Positions 11,260 to 24,626 of a stretch of DNA of 64,000 bases are shown here, piece after piece (position 1 is the stretch's first letter; each line of letters starts with the position of its first letter). The translations under genes were made by a program, and so were the position numbers. The notes beneath the pieces were generated by a model. It searched no databases. It was not told the origin of the DNA and saw nothing but the letters and a program-made list of their open reading frames with translations. The DNA is from Pyrenopolyporus hunteri. Taxonomy: Eukaryota; Ascomycota; Sordariomycetes; Xylariales; Hypoxylaceae. The stretch covers positions 930,001 through 994,000 of the forward strand of contig CADCXC010000013.1 of NCBI GenBank assembly GCA_902806595.1, given 5' to 3'.

Positions 11260-14200
11260 ATGACCAGACCCCAGATGATTCGAGCTGGTAAGTCGGATCT
11301 GCATACGTACCTATATACATACCTAACGAGCCTACCATCCTTTGAACGGCCAGGGGAGGAGGAGAAAAAAAAATATTATTATTAACAATGCAACACCCGA
11401 CCAACCCCTTGTCCTCGAATTATGAATTGTTTTGTTCTCGCGCTGTGCTAATACTCGGTCATTTCGAATTCTATAGATACCATCGATCTCCAGAGTCAAG
11501 ACAACCCTTCTGCTAAGAAACACAAACCTCCTGCATCGAAAGTCGCGCCGAACGGGTCACTCGCGCCGCACCAGGCTGAGACCTTGCGCGAGGTTCAAGA
11601 AGACAGGGCCGGAGAGGAAGCTCGAAGTCCCAGAGTCTCGTGGGTCGATGGTGATAGCAATAGCGATCTGCAGCAGTACGCCGAACGCCTCGTTAACGGC
11701 ATCTCGTACTCCTTGAATGGCAACAAGATGCAACACGACGATGCGCTCGCGATCGCGCAGAATGGGGGGGTCACAGCGAATAACGATGACGACGGTGACA
11801 TGGACGCCGACGCCGATGACGGCTTGGATGATGACATGATGGACAAGATCTCGAGCTCTCCTTCAATTGAAGATGGTGGGTACACCCTTCCGCCGCCCGT
11901 TTGGCCGCGGCGCGTCGACTCCCTGCGCCCTTTGGCTCTCTATCACATTTCCCCCGACTCTTCAGTACTCAGCAAGGCGAGAACACCCTCACCACATCCC
12001 GAACACGTTGAGAATTCATCCATACTACTGCCCCCAGACCAGCAGGCAAGCAAGGCTCCTGTTGATACGTCGAATTGTCATCATCCTCTTTCTGGTGAGT
12101 ATGACGGATTGGCCGACCGCGCGAGCGGTACCGAAGACTCGGACGACCTGTCGCTACCCGAACCCGAATCGAGCCTGTAGGAAATAGACGCGACGGGCGC
12201 GGTAGATGTAACGGGGCGAGACGCCGAGAGCGGAGGTAGCGACCGATACTCCGCCTCCAGATTACGACGGAAGTTCGTAAACTTCTCCTTGACACGCCAG
12301 TTAGGTGTACAGGTCGTAGAACCGGAGTCCGACTACGATGACGATGACGAGTACCTCTTCTCGCAATACGACTCCTTGATTTCGTACGATGCCTCGGAAG
12401 GGGATGATGATGATTACGACGACTTTCCTTTGGTCACTAATTCTAGATTCTTTGACGTTGGTTGGGGTGGTGAAAACTTACAGGACATAGAGGATATCGA
12501 TTTCGAGTTCGTTTACGCGCTTCATACTTTCGTCGCGACGGTCGAGGGCCAGGCCAATGCGACTAAAGGCGACACTATGGTGCTACTCGACGATAGCAAC
12601 AGTTACTGGTGGCTTGTAAGGGTGGTCAAGGATAGTAGTATAGGTATGCGTCTTACGTTGGCGCCCCAAGGTCTGGATTCAAGCTTACATTTTGATTTTA
12701 GGATACTTACCAGCAGAACACATCGAGACGCCTACCGAAAGGCTAGCGCGTCTTAACAAGCACCGGAACATTGATGTATGTGATCCACCCCCCAGGAGAA
12801 TGACGCCCGGGGCCTAACTATCAATTAGCTATCGGCGACCATGCTTGGCGATCAAGCAGAAAAGGCGAAGAATCCCATAAAGACAGTCATAAGGAGGAAG
12901 AAAATCAAAACTGTTGCCTTCGCACCTCCGACTTACGTCGACTACCCTGGCTTTGACTATTCGTCCGATGAGGAGGACGAAGAAAATGAGCAGGCTCAAG
13001 ACAAGGATTCTCAACAGCAGGCCCAGCAAAAACAAGAACAGCAGGCATCTTCCGAACCCGGCGATGAGGACTCGGACGACGACGAATCCGCGAAAGTGGA
13101 GCCGCTCAAACCCCGGGGTCCTCAGAAACAGGGCAAGGCGGATTCTACCAAGCCCGAGGAGAGAGACGGTTTATTATCGGTTACCCAGAACGATGTTCGC
13201 AGAGACAGTAACGACATGTTTGATCCCAAGACGGAGCGCGTCACAAGGAATGGTACCGTCAGGAACACGGATTCCTTCTTCAAAGATGAGACGATAGAAA
13301 CCAAGAAGATTACATTGACGCCAGGCCTACTGCGGGACGATAATGAACCGCGGATCTCCAGCGACTCGAAAGACTCGTTGCGACAACGACCAAGCCTCGA
13401 GAAGGATCTCACCCCCGACAGGAACAAGGACGACAAGAAGAAAAGGGAAAAGGATAAGAAGGAAAAGGAAAAGAAGCCGAGCGCGATTCGCAGTTTCTTC
13501 TCGAGGAAAGATAAGAAGAAGTCTCTTGACGATGACGACGAATCGTTCGGCAAGAGGTCTATGGAGGCCAGTATCGACTTGACGGAGAAGGAGGCAGAGG
13601 AAGCGCGAGCAGCCGATGCGGACCTATCGCCTGATAAAGGCAGCGGGCCTCAGCGGAACTCGAGCAAACTTCAGAAGCATCAACCAAGGAATGATTCATC
13701 GCCGACCCGCAAACCCGCTTCTGCAATGTCACAGGCCGGCATGGACCGCGGTCCCCCGCTGGCTTCGGAAGCCAGAAGCAACAATGTGGCGAATGTACCC
13801 CCAGCGACTCTGAGGATGGTGGAGTCCGAGCGGCTTGAAAGCCCTGATCGGACACCGCAAAAGACGGAGAAAGCCGACTCGAGACCTGTCGCCTCGAAGG
13901 AAACCAAACCGCCAAAGGTTACCCAGGCAAGGTCGCGACTCGACCTCGATGACGACTCTGCCGATGAGGAGGAAGTGGTATCAGAGCCGGCCAGAGCTCC
14001 TCCAGAGCCTACACGACAAGCTCCTGAACCGAAGCAGACGCGGCCAACCTTACCAGGCGCATATCCGGATAGTTACGTTAGCGCCCAAACATCCGTACCT
14101 GAGGTCGGCGATCAAGAGGCGAAGGCTCAACGCCCTGCTGCCGAAGACCGCCTATCGGAATCTCCCGTGCATGTTTCGCCTGTCCTATCTTCTGATCCGC

Positions 14201-14630
14201 CCGCTCTCATGGTCGATACTTCTAGCCAGGAAGACCAATCCTCCCCCGTGTCCTCACCATCTCCTGAGCTTGTGGATGCCGACAGCCGAACCCATGGCAA
14301 GCAAGATTCGACGACAACATCCACGTCAGCCACGACCACGTCGACGTGGAACGATAGCAGCCTCCGCGCATTCTTCGACTCTGGCTCCGACATCCGGGAC
14401 TTGCTGGTGATTGTGTACGATAAGAGCGACGTTCCACCCGCCGGCCCCGATCATCCCGTGGCGGGGATGTTATTCCGGGAGCAAAATGCACGGCTGGCCG
14501 AGATTACAACAGTAAGTATCTTATAACATCCACCACGTCCTCCGTTCTGGCGCTAACGATGCTACAGCAACTGGATAATATGCTTGGGGACTGGCTAGCC
14601 CGGAAGCAACGCCTTCGAGGCACAGTGTAA
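11260..14630 (+). CDS. teaC: SH3-domain cell-polarity protein, TeaC/Tea4/Bud14 family
   Basis: Homologue of the fungal polarity landmark TeaC (S. pombe Tea4, yeast Bud14), which recruits type-1 phosphatase and links microtubule ends to polarised growth. Proposed exons: 11260-11287, 11477-12094, 12188-12643, 12702-12775, 12829-14511 and 14568-14630, 973 residues. The N-terminus (MTRPQMIRADTIDL) and C-terminus (QLDNMLGDWLARKQRLRGTV) look conserved. The SH3 domain covers about residues 322-385 (FVYALHTFVATVEGQ, NSYWWLVRVV). KTVAF at 419-423 fits a PP1-docking RVxF motif. The rest is acidic, Ser/Pro-rich and disordered, with a Lys-rich block near 600. One problem: the frame from 11477 meets TAG at 12178. 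The exon model avoids it with a 93-nt GTGAGT..AG intron (12095-12187), although that segment itself looks coding. The other splice sites are secure. Confidence 0.85.
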
Positions 14631-16270
14631 ATCATATACCATCTTCTTCGTTTCAGTATTCGCATGAGGTCGGCGTTTTCTCTCGATTGCGTTACTCCCG
14701 TTGTATAGGCTACGAATCCGTTCTTCTTTCATGACCCAACCCTACCTTCGCTTCTTATACCAACTTATTTTCCAAATTCCCGATTTATTTCCACATTGAT
14801 GGCGTGCGGCGCCCGGAGTATAGGAGGCTGTATGTGTCTGTTTGTCTATGTGTGTGTGTGAATCAAATCTCTTGTGTGAAATCCCCATCCCGGGCTTTGG
14901 AGGGGCGGTAATAGGGGGAATGGAAGAAGAAGCGAAGCGAACCCAAATACCATCATCATCTCATCATCTCATCACGGAAACTCATCCGGATATCTTCTCT
15001 CGTTTTCCCTCTTTTTTTCTGTCTTAAGATCTCATTTGTTCCGACTCAATGGCCCTACGTACGAGTTTACTGCCGACCGACGACGCGGGGTGATTGTTTC
15101 CGGTCATCATCTCATCTCGAACGAGGTGATCTAGGGGGTGGGTTTGGCTTTGGTTGGTTGGCTGGCTGGTTGCATACCCCTTTTCTCTTCTCTCTTCCTC
15201 CCATGTCCCGGCTGGGTTTGGCTTCCCCCGGGGGAAGAAGGAAAGAAAAGACAAAGCCCGGCGCGTTTTATCTTTTTTTCTGAAAAGACTTTCGCCTTTT
15301 GACGTCGCCGGGCTGTAACTCTAGTTTCTCGTATATAGCATCTGCGCTGTATATATCGTTGCTGCCGCCGCTACACGCGAGTCCCGAGGATGGGTTTTGA
15401 GTTTGGGTGTTCGAATGTTTGGATGAAATGTTCGAGTGCTTCGATGCTCAAAGCGCGAACTCGTGGTCTCGCGTGCGGTGTGCGGGTAATTATTACTTCT
15501 CGCACCATGATTGCTGTAACCTAGTGATGTTGATGTTATAAATTTCTTGCTTGTTCTAATTACTACTCTAACTACAAATACTTACGGTGATTTGGCTTTT
15601 ACTGGTGATGTTGTTCGTACCGTACTTGGACGTTACGTTTATGCCGAAGCCTATTCCTTTGCAATCCACGAGCGTAAAGACTTAGCTACACATACGGATC
15701 CGTACGGCCACGTACGAATGAACTATGTAAGGCGTAGGCTCTTCAGTATTGGATTCCGCGTAGAGATACTTATCCACGCTCTTACACTGCCTAGTCGAGG
15801 ATAGCATTGTTGGCATATGCAAATTAATGGTATAGAATAGGAGGCATGTTACTGATCTTATAGTAGCGCCTCGAGGGGAAAACTATTTCCACCGTGCTTG
15901 ATAATGTTGCGGCAACTTTACAATTCATCGCGAGTCATCGCGAGTCAAAGCCGTAGAGCTATCCGAAGAGTTCAACAAGTACGAACGCCCTGCTTCACTA
16001 CAACTACCCAAACCAACCACAACATACAAATCTACGTAGCCATAGCTACCGCAGTGAACAACGAGAGAGAAAAAAAGGTATCCAGATGGATTTTGTATTT
16101 GTCACTCTATAGCTTACATCTAACCGCTAGTAGTAACAGTAGGTAGTCGAAAGGATCGAAACACCGTTTCCGTAGTCCATACATAAATTATCCCGAACGA
16201 CAGACAATTAAATAAAGTTACAACTCCGAATTCATAGCGCTAATTAACGCTCAACCCCATAAGTCAAGGC
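14631..16270. other. Convergent intergenic region, 1.6 kb
   Basis: 3' flanks of the SH3 gene (plus) and the TUDOR protein (minus). Contains low-complexity CATCATCTCATC-type runs near 14950-14975. No open frame in it looks like protein. Confidence 0.5.
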
Positions 16271-16600
16271 TTAAGCCTTGCCGAGAATGTTCTTCTCGTA
16301 TATGGTGGTCACCTTGCCGGTGTTGTCGTTCTGGATCTGGTGTGTGTTAGTCTATCATATCTACATCTAACACTGATCAAGACTCTAGAGAACTAAATTT
16401 TGAACAAGTTGGGGTGGAGGAAAAAAGGAAAAACATACCTCATATCGCGGCTCGTCAGCGCTAGCCTGAACGTTGCGCTCGGCCTGGACGCCGGGCTCGG
16501 TGAGCACGTTGGTGATCTTGCCGGTGCTCTCCGAGGTGTTGGAGTCGGGCCCGCCCACGGGCTTGTAGCGGACGGTCTCGCCGGTCTTGTACTGCGGCAT
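16271..16600 (-). CDS. Hypervirulence-associated protein, TUDOR domain (DUF2945 type)
   Basis: Small TUDOR-like protein of the hypervirulence-associated (HVA1/DUF2945) family. Exons 16600-16439 and 16336-16271 join in phase (GAG|ATC) to give 75 residues. The product starts MPQYKTGETVRYKPVGG, contains STGKITNVLTEPGV and ends TTIYEKNILGKA. The basic/Gly-rich start followed by short beta strands fits a compact barrel. The ATG at 16600 is preferred over upstream in-frame codons. The DNA before it reads as an AC-rich untranslated leader, and a TATAAAG lies about 170 bp upstream. The family is known from bacteria and fungi. HVA1 in Cryptococcus has been linked to virulence and metabolism, so no specific role can be claimed here. 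Confidence 0.85.
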
Positions 16601-18000
16601 CGTTGCGAAGTCGAGCAGGTGTTGGCACAGGGTCGGGTCGAGGATTGCGGTGATTATAGCCGTAATGGGTGGTTTGAGCGCTTGGCTGTTTAAGATTGTT
16701 ATTGTGGTTATTGTTGATGGTGTGTTGTTGTTGGAGGAGAGTCGAATTCGAGTGGAAAGTTTCAAGGCTTTATATCTTCGCGGGACCCCCCTACGGACCT
16801 AGGTAAGGGGGTGCCAAAGACGTCGATGTCCTGGCGTCCTTGGCCGTCGTGAGGTCATAGACGGTGAGGTGATGAGGCTGGTTTCGTAATGCTGATATCA
16901 AGACTCCGCCGTGCCCGCCGTGACGAGAATCTGTGGCTTGCAGGAGGAGTTGCCCGCGTGGGCTCACGGCTCGGTTGAGCTCTCGTTGCTAAAAACGAGG
17001 AGGGAAAGAGAGAAGGTGAACTGTGTGGATGCGGTCATCATATCGCAATGCGTGGGATATCGTGACGACGGTCCGGGCTCAAAGCTCCACGCGATGGATA
17101 AGGGGTCAGGGGTAACGTGGCTATTATACGGGTTGATAGACTTTACGTGCCGAAATAAACCTGTCTTAATAGACGTACATACATAAACCTTTTCGTATCG
17201 TAGTATTTTACATTCAACTATGCATACTACCTCGGTACCCCAAGTTATGTTATGTTATATTATGTTATTTGTTACTCGATCACCTTGTTGACCGTAGGGC
17301 TGAGAGAAGCACGGGCCGTTGCTGGTCCCTGAGATGTCGTCAGTCCGATGTCATGACCATCATCTTTCGTAATCATATTGTATTAACCCTTTCGAAACAT
17401 CCCACGGGAAATTCCTTCCAGTACGACTATTTGCCCTGATCGTCAGAAATCAGACGGCCTTATCACGTCAGTTTAGTTCGATAATGATAATACGCACCGT
17501 CCCGAGAGGGACGATGATCGGGGGGTTTGAGGCCACTATCCCGGTTACTACCATATAATATTCCCGATCAAGAACTTCTATGCAATGCGACCGGCACTTT
17601 TAACGGATAAAGTGGAACCCGGGGAACATGCCTTTGGTAGTCCGGTACGATAAATTGGGTTGTTTCTGTTAAGATTGCGATATCATGACGTTTTAGTTTG
17701 CCAAATTAAGCATCATTCCCCGGTTTCGAGCCTCATCTACTGGAGACCGGAGGTGACAATTGCCCCTTGCATTAGTGATTCGATACCGACGAACTAATAC
17801 TGTACTCCACGTCTAGAAGGATCTCTGGGGCGGGATAGGAATCGATTTCATACTCCTAGGAGTACGAGCCTATACCAACCTCCCCCTTCTAGACTCGAGA
17901 TGAACTTTACTGTATGAAATATAGGGGCGTGATAAATTATGTTAGAAAAAAAGTAACAAGCAGCAAAATCATTGGGTATCATCTATTAGCAGCCCCCCCA
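16601..18000. other. Intergenic, 1.4 kb
   Basis: Promoter and leader of the TUDOR gene at the left end, then 3' flank of TFC4. Nothing gene-like was found in the middle; short TATGTTATGTTATATTATG repeats occur near 17246-17265. Confidence 0.5.
16768..16776 (-). promoter_or_regulatory. TATA-like element of the TUDOR gene
   Basis: On the minus strand this reads GATATAAAG, about 170 bp before the ATG at 16600. The bases between form a C/A-rich leader without a stable reading frame, as expected for a short untranslated region. Confidence 0.4.
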
Positions 18001-21000
18001 TTACAAAACCAAATACTCCCCAGCAATAGCCTCAATGGCCCTTACATCACCTCCAGCCCAGTAAATCTGCTGGAGATTATACGCCGCCTCCCGGGACAAA
18101 TCATCCTTTCCCATGATTTCATTCCCCGAATCGTCCGGCACCTCGCGGAGAGCGCGCTGGTAGTACTCGATAGCGAGGTGTGGGATGCCTACTGCGTGGT
18201 AGCTACGCGCGAGGTTGTAGTGCGCCTCCTGCCTCTGGGCGGCGCTGGGCGAGGCGACCTTCTGGTTGTAGTACTGGTGCAGGAAGAGGAAGCCCTGTGT
18301 TAGGAGATACTGGCGGTTCTCGGCTTGCCTTTTTAGCGCGTAGTGGACGTAGCAATGGCCGACGCTTAGGATGACCATGCTGTTTGTTGGGTCGAGTGTG
18401 TAGGCTCTCATGAAGTAATCTATAACGATGTTAGTTGGTATTCCGGTGTTATACGAGAGCCGTTGAATAACTGTAGGAGTGGCGTTACTTACTCAACGCG
18501 TACGTGAAGCTGTTCGAAATGAACAAAATATGCCCATAGAGCATCAACAACGTGATGTCTAACTCCTTGCTCGGATAGGTCCTACCGCTAGGCACTCCCT
18601 CTTCGTCCCCGCTATCTTCGGTCCCCGCCGCGGTAATAGCGCGATCCATGAGCTTGATCTGGCGGAGCATATATTTCTGAACCGGACCAGATGCGTACCA
18701 CGATGCCGGGGACGGGCATAGCCTAGACAACGCGGAAAACATCCGGAAGGCGTCAGTATCGAACTGATACTCCCTCATGAGCCAGCGAGCCACGGCAACA
18801 CATGTCTCTTCGTCTCTACCACGTAAAGCGCACGCTGTTCTTCTGTTAATTACACGTAGCGTGTCATGGATGCATAGTATGGTCTTACCGGCCCACGTTA
18901 CGTGGATTAGAAACATATCCTCCTTAGACTTGGCGAATATCGTGGCATCGCGAGCAGATTCGCACACCCTATAGGCTTCCTGGAATCTTCCGATCTGGGC
19001 CAGGCCGATGGCGTATTCGAGGAAAAGTTCTAGCCACTCTTCGAAGGGAACACCTCGGTAGCTGACGGCAACTTTGACCTGTTTCTCAGGACTTGTATCA
19101 TCCGGGTTTAAGTCTATAGTTGGATGAGCGGAATCTCCTTAACATTAAAATAATCCAACTTACTGTTAGATAGACGCTCTGCCATCGCCAAAAGGTTGGG
19201 GTTTCCTTTCCGCGCCTCAACCTTCTCGCGAGCCTCATGTATACCTAGATGTACTAGATACTTTTCCCAGGCGTAGAAATCCTTATACGATCTGAAGTCG
19301 TCGACAAGTTCTCGGGCCGCGGCCATGAACGTACTTGAAGGGGCCCTGTTGTCGGCTTCGGACCAGCCTCGTGATCCACGTACAACTCCCCACGCCTCGG
19401 CTAGCTCGCCCGCTCTCCTCCTCTCTTCCATCTGCAATTCATCGCTGTGACCGAATACCCTACGGCGTCGTCTCATAGGGGCCGGTTGCGTTCTGGGTCT
19501 AAGTTCTTTCGGTTTCGACTTCGGTTTGTCTACCTTTGGTTTAAGTGGACGCTTGACTCGCTTTGGTTTTGGGCCTATATCCTTTCCAGTGACACCTCCA
19601 AGCGCCGCTTCGAATAGTTCATTATCATTGTCAGATAGTTGACCTTCGTCGTTATCTTCTCCGAGATTATCTTCTTCGCGTGCCTCCTCACGTGCCTGTT
19701 CATGAGCCTCTTGTAGTTTGATAGCCTCGTTTACGAGGATGTAGGCTTCTCTTTCTTCTCTTGCCGCCTCGTACATCTTTGCTAATTCGTAGCGAGCGTC
19801 GATACAAGCCTCACTGTTTGATTCGTCCTGATCAATAGCAGCTGTGAAACATTCTTCGGCTAGTCGTTTGTCCCCTGCATCTAGGTAACACTGGCCCGCC
19901 CGGACGAGAGACTCGGTATCAAGAAGGCCAGGTTCTCGAAGCGGTTCGTAAAAGCGTAGGGCCATTGGTAGGCGCCCCGCCTCATACAATGCTGAAGCCG
20001 CTTCGGTCATGAGATGCGCATTTTCCGAGAGAAGCTCGGGGGTGTTCAGTTTATCCGGATCAATGAACTCCAAGTGACGCTGAAACATGTTAGTTTACCC
20101 AAACGGTAGCACCAGGAATGAAAAGGGGGTTAATGATCTCACCATAGCTTCATCTTCTTGGCCAAGTTTGAGGCGATACACAGCAAGCTTTGCCCTCAGG
20201 TCTAACGGAAGGCCCTTTCCATACGACAGAACCGGATATCTTCCATCCTGATAATCCTTCACCTCCAGCCGCCGTGTATTATCTACGTCCCATTCCCGAT
20301 CATCCTCCTGGTTATCCCAAAATGATTCATCGGACCGAGTCAAAAGCCATCTTGACAATGATCTTAGTTCGTGGATGGCTTCTTTGAACCGTTCGATGTA
20401 CGCAAGCAGTTCGACGAATATTCGGATGTCTTGCCACTCGAAGGGATAGCGAGAGTCAAACCCGTTCTCCCGGAAGTAGGCGATGCACTGGCGATACGCC
20501 TCTATGGCTTTTGCAGGGCCGTCTTCGAACCGGGGCGCGCCGGTATCCGCGAGCAAAACACAGATTTCGGCGAAGCCGCGGATAGCGTATATATCAAAAG
20601 TGCACTGTTCAGCTAAGACGGCATAATCCTTAGCCGCTAGCTTAAGATGGCCCAGCTCGAAGCGTACAGCGGCCCTCCCGTGGCGTGCTCCGCTGTGCTT
20701 GTTGTCGATCCTCAGGGCCCTCGAGTAGAGCTTATCAGCACTATCGAGATACTCGTCTGCCTTGTCGGGGAATTCGTCCCGAAGCGCGAGTGCCAGTTCC
20801 GCACACTGAAGCCACTCTTTCATTATCTTCGGCTGCAGATGTGCGGCGAACAGCCTCGCGTGGAAGTGTCCTTCCTTATCGCCTTTCTCCTGGCGTAAGG
20901 AAGCTAGTAGGACCCAAGCACGGTAGGTCTCGGCATTGATACGAATGGCGTCGTTTACGAAGTCGATGGCTTCGTCTATACGCCCGTCCATGTAGGCGTT

Positions 21001-21786
21001 TGATGCCATATTGAGGCGATATTTAATATCGCCAGTTGGCTCTGCAGCCTTTCTGGGGCCACGCTTTCGGGTGCCTCGACTCCCGCGGTTGCCTCGCGAG
21101 CGTGGCTTGTCGGCGTTCAACCATTTCTTTACGAGCCCACGCGAGGGAATGATCTTTGGCAAGGGGTTTTCCGAATTGAGGTAATTCTGCCGTTCTAAAA
21201 GTGCATCGGTAGCAGAGACCATGGGATCTACTGCGTCCCCTCCAGCCCTCTCTTGACTCGATACGCTGGCCGGCAACTGACGTTGGCTGCCTGCCGAAGC
21301 CTGTGACTGGAGAACGGAATCTTCATTGCGAGGAACTCTCGGGGGTAGGCGAGACATAGGCGAATTTACTGAAACATCACCCATGGAGAGGCTTAAGCCC
21401 TGCACATTGGCTGTATTCGGCTTCATGTGCGGGTGCTCGGCTGGAGTTTCCTTCCTTGAGAAAAGCTGGAAGCCTTGGGGTATCTGAGGCTGAGTCGGCG
21501 GATAACTCGGCTTTGGGACGAAGACTCTGTTGCTGAATTGTTGGGGCGCTGCCCGTGAAGTTAAGTCCGGTAAAGGATGCCGGGTGTCTAGCCCGCGGCT
21601 GTGGTCCGTACCGAGCATCGCGGCTCGAGTCGTATCCGCGACATGATTGGAAGGACCTGGTGTCTCTGGCCGCAGATGAGGTACGGTTGCGCTTCCTGGT
21701 CGAGTGTCTGTTGTGTTTGGCTTGTCTGCGTTCTGGATGAAATGCGCCTGGAGGGCGTCAAACGCAGAGGAGAATTGACGGCTCAT
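18001..21786 (-). CDS. TFC4: Transcription factor TFIIIC subunit Tfc4 (tau131/Sfc4)
   Basis: TPR scaffold of TFIIIC that bridges the promoter-bound complex to TFIIIB for RNA polymerase III genes. Exons 21786-20143, 20079-19164, 19113-18493 and 18419-18001 join in frame to give 1199 residues. The first 220 residues are disordered. A basic Arg/Lys/Gly-rich patch (residues about 230-246) then leads into TPR repeats, starting near MASNAYMDGRIDEAIDFVNDA. An acidic insert plus a Lys/Pro-rich stretch sits in the middle (exon 2). More TPRs fill the C-terminal third (YNLARSYHAVGIPHLAIEYY). Architecture and length match fungal Tfc4 (yeast 1025 residues). The exon 2/3 and 3/4 borders were set by frame and TPR continuity. 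It lies in tandem downstream of VTS1 with 0.9 kb between. Confidence 0.92.
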
Positions 21787-22690
21787 GATGAAACCCTTGT
21801 GTGCTGATCGTATCCCTCTATTTTCCTTTCCTTCCTCAGGGAAAGGGAAATGTAATGATTCCTACTCGGTTTACCTAGCTGTTCCTGACTCGAGGTAGTT
21901 TCATCACCGTCTGGCGTCAAGAAGGATCACTAGATGCACCGTATCCAGAGCTAGCCCCAATCAGTAAAAACGAGCGACACAGGCTTGATCGTAATCATTC
22001 CGGATGGACTGTTCAATGAGTAAGTTATTAGGGGGGCTAAGTGTTCCCGCGGGCTACGAGGCAGAGGCGAATCGTCGGCGGTTAAATCTCATGTTATTGT
22101 AAGTGAAGTTTTAAAAAGGTACTGGACTTTGAGCAAGACGGAAACGTTGTAAGTGGCAAGTGTTATCGATTACTAAAGTTCTCCGTTTATCCACGTATTT
22201 AATTGTACTTAACCGAAGTTTGAGACTACCGAGATTAATCAACCTTACAACCGGATCAGGTACCTAGGTAGCTACCACGTTTGAATCGTTACGTTGTTTT
22301 CACGTCCATGCTGAAAGACTCATATTTGACTCCGAATGAAGATGTCACGTCTCGATAATAATAATCTGTGTACATGTATACCTTGCAGCATCGGCCTCAC
22401 CTGCCTACTGGTCCCCCTATGGCTGTCTTGATGGCTCTCATATCTCGAGTTGATTCTCAACTCTTTTCAAATTCTCGTTCCCGGATGCGAAAAGCAAATC
22501 ATTTTCCTGACCGTTCATATAGACTACCATTTCATCCCTTGGCTCAAGAAGAAAACTCATTGACCTGCGACTTACAAGAAGTCGATAGATATCAAAGCCT
22601 CAGAATAGCCAACGCATCTCTCCTCAAAGTTTCCAACCTGCTGGTAATCAGCGGTAGTGGGCTAGTAATATCATTATTAAGTAGCAGCGG
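21787..22690. other. Intergenic TFC4 promoter / VTS1 3' flank
   Basis: About 900 bp holding the TFC4 upstream region and the VTS1 3' flank. A TACCTAGGTAGCTACC word lies near 22261-22276. The plus-strand frame at 22368-22694 has no protein character. Confidence 0.5.
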
Positions 22691-24626
22691 CTAGCCCAGC
22701 TTGCCCTCTGCCTTGGCTTCTGTTCCGTGTGTTAGTAATCACATATATCAATTTAAGGGCTGGCGCTCATTACCTTTGACCTGGTCGAAAACCTTCAGCA
22801 TCTTCCTGCGCGCTCCAAGAGCATTAACGCCACGTTCTTCCAAAGCTTTATCATCGAGCTCAATCAGCTCCGTCCACTTCATATCCTTCAAATTCTCCGT
22901 GTACTTGTGCAACCTCAAGCTTCGCAGCCAGGCCGGAATGTCCTGGAGAAGGGTAGGATCGGTGGGGTCCTCTGGGGGCTTCGAGGTGCCGCGACGTCCA
23001 CGCGGCGATCGGCCGCGAACCATATCCGAGTGATCGGACAGGTAGCCCTCGGGCATACCTACGCCAAGCTGGCCCATGTTGATTGGGCTGAGTCCGTTGT
23101 TCAAGAGCGGGTTCTGCGTACCATCGTACGCACTCAGGAAGCCGTTATTCTGCGGTGAGGCGAATGCGACTTGGCCGAAGCCCGCTTGCATTGCTATGCC
23201 GGGAGAGTTCGGACGAGATCGATGGGCTGCGAAACCACCCATAGCCTGATGGTTTTGCAATGCAAGCATTTGATCCCGGCTTAAAACCTGGCCGTGCTCA
23301 TTAACCATGACAATGTTTGCACCGGGAATGTTCGACGCCTGGGGCCCGGAAGAGAGGGGGTTCTGGTTTTGACCGGGCGCATCGTTGGAGCGGGCTCTTC
23401 GGTACTTGCGTACATCATCAAGGGCGAATCGATTGTTGACCGTAGACAGGGCCGCGAGCTTCATCGCCGTCGCATTGGCCACCATGTCCGCCTGGTTGGG
23501 GGTATTGCCGGTGTTGAATGTCGCAACCATAGGGGTGTTCACCATGGAAGCCCAATTTCCACTCCCAGCCGTGTAAGGCGAGAGAAGGGGCAGATCGTTG
23601 GCGGACTTTTCCGGTGCGTTAAGCGTGGTGCTCTGAATGTTATTGCCACCTAGCTGGGGGCGAGGAGACCTCAGACCTGCAGAAGGTGGGGGCTGGACGA
23701 ACTGGCCCATTGGAGTCTGACCCGACGATGACTTGGGCCGCGCGGCATTCTGGTCATGGCTGTTACCCCAAGGCGACGCAGGGTTCTGTGCGTTAGGATC
23801 GAGTCCCTCGGACGGACCGGAGATGGTTGGCGCGCCTAAGGGGCTTCGTGCGTCGATAGCCGTGCTGTTGCGGTTCGAGGGAGGCTGATTTCCGGTCTGC
23901 TGAGTGAACTTGGCCTTTTCGGTGGCGATGGCAGCCGCGGCATCAGGGAACATAGCATTAATAGTCGACGGGTCAAGTCCCGAGTGCCTTTTAGCGGATG
24001 CTTGGGGCTGCGAAAGGGAGTTCCTAGCCGACCCGACGTTCAGCTTATTCATAGCATCGCTCAAACGGTTCGACATAGGATCTATGGACGCGAAATAATC
24101 AGTTACTATATATAGATTAGGAGGTAGGACTAGATATACCTTTGTCGAAATTGGCTGGGGATAGCACGCCAGACATAGGATGGTTCTTCCCCATTTGCTG
24201 AAGCACCTGGATGAAGAAGCGAATCTGGACCTGGGTAGTCTGCTGGAGCAATGCATATAGAGCCGCAGTTCGCTCAGCCTCGGACAGGACCCGAAACCAC
24301 TGTTCAATAGCACTGAGTTCGTCCTTAAAGTCCTGGTCTAGGGTGGCGGCAGCCATTTCCTCTAGTGTGGTCTCATATTGGTCAATATCAGCAATCCACT
24401 GCTGTGTCACTTTGTCCTGCGGGTCTGAATCGGGAACCCCTTGACCTTGGCCTTGCTGGCCGTAGAAGTCCGAAGAGGGACGGATGCGGTTCGAGGTCGC
24501 GGATCCGGTAAGGGCCGCCATGTCGGCGGATGCGCGGAGGTGATGGTTATTAGTAGCGGCTGTCCGTGACGATGGTGGGCGAAGTGACGAGGCAGTCGAG
24601 ACTTCTGGGGTACTATTTCGGTTCAT
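22691..24626 (-). CDS. VTS1: RNA-binding SAM-domain protein Vts1
   Basis: Smaug-type post-transcriptional regulator. The SAM domain binds hairpins (Smaug recognition element) and brings in the Ccr4-Not deadenylase. Exons 24626-24140, 24081-22774 and 22719-22691 give 607 residues. The N-terminal part has a conserved helical block (QQWIADIDQYETTLEEMAAA, about 70-90) followed by EQWFRVLSEAERTAALYALL. A long Asn/Pro/Ser-rich disordered middle follows. The SAM domain is at about 537-598 (DIPAWLRSLRLHKYTENL, ALEERGVNALGARRKML). The last exon adds only the tail EAKAEGKLG, as in other fungal Vts1 proteins. The start is the first ATG that gives MNRNSTPEVS; the frame extends upstream but only from a non-ATG codon. 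Confidence 0.93.

Noticed and set aside
11595..11885. 96-codon minus-strand Ser-rich frame
   Set aside because: Antisense of the acidic GAT/GAC-rich stretch of the TeaC homologue.
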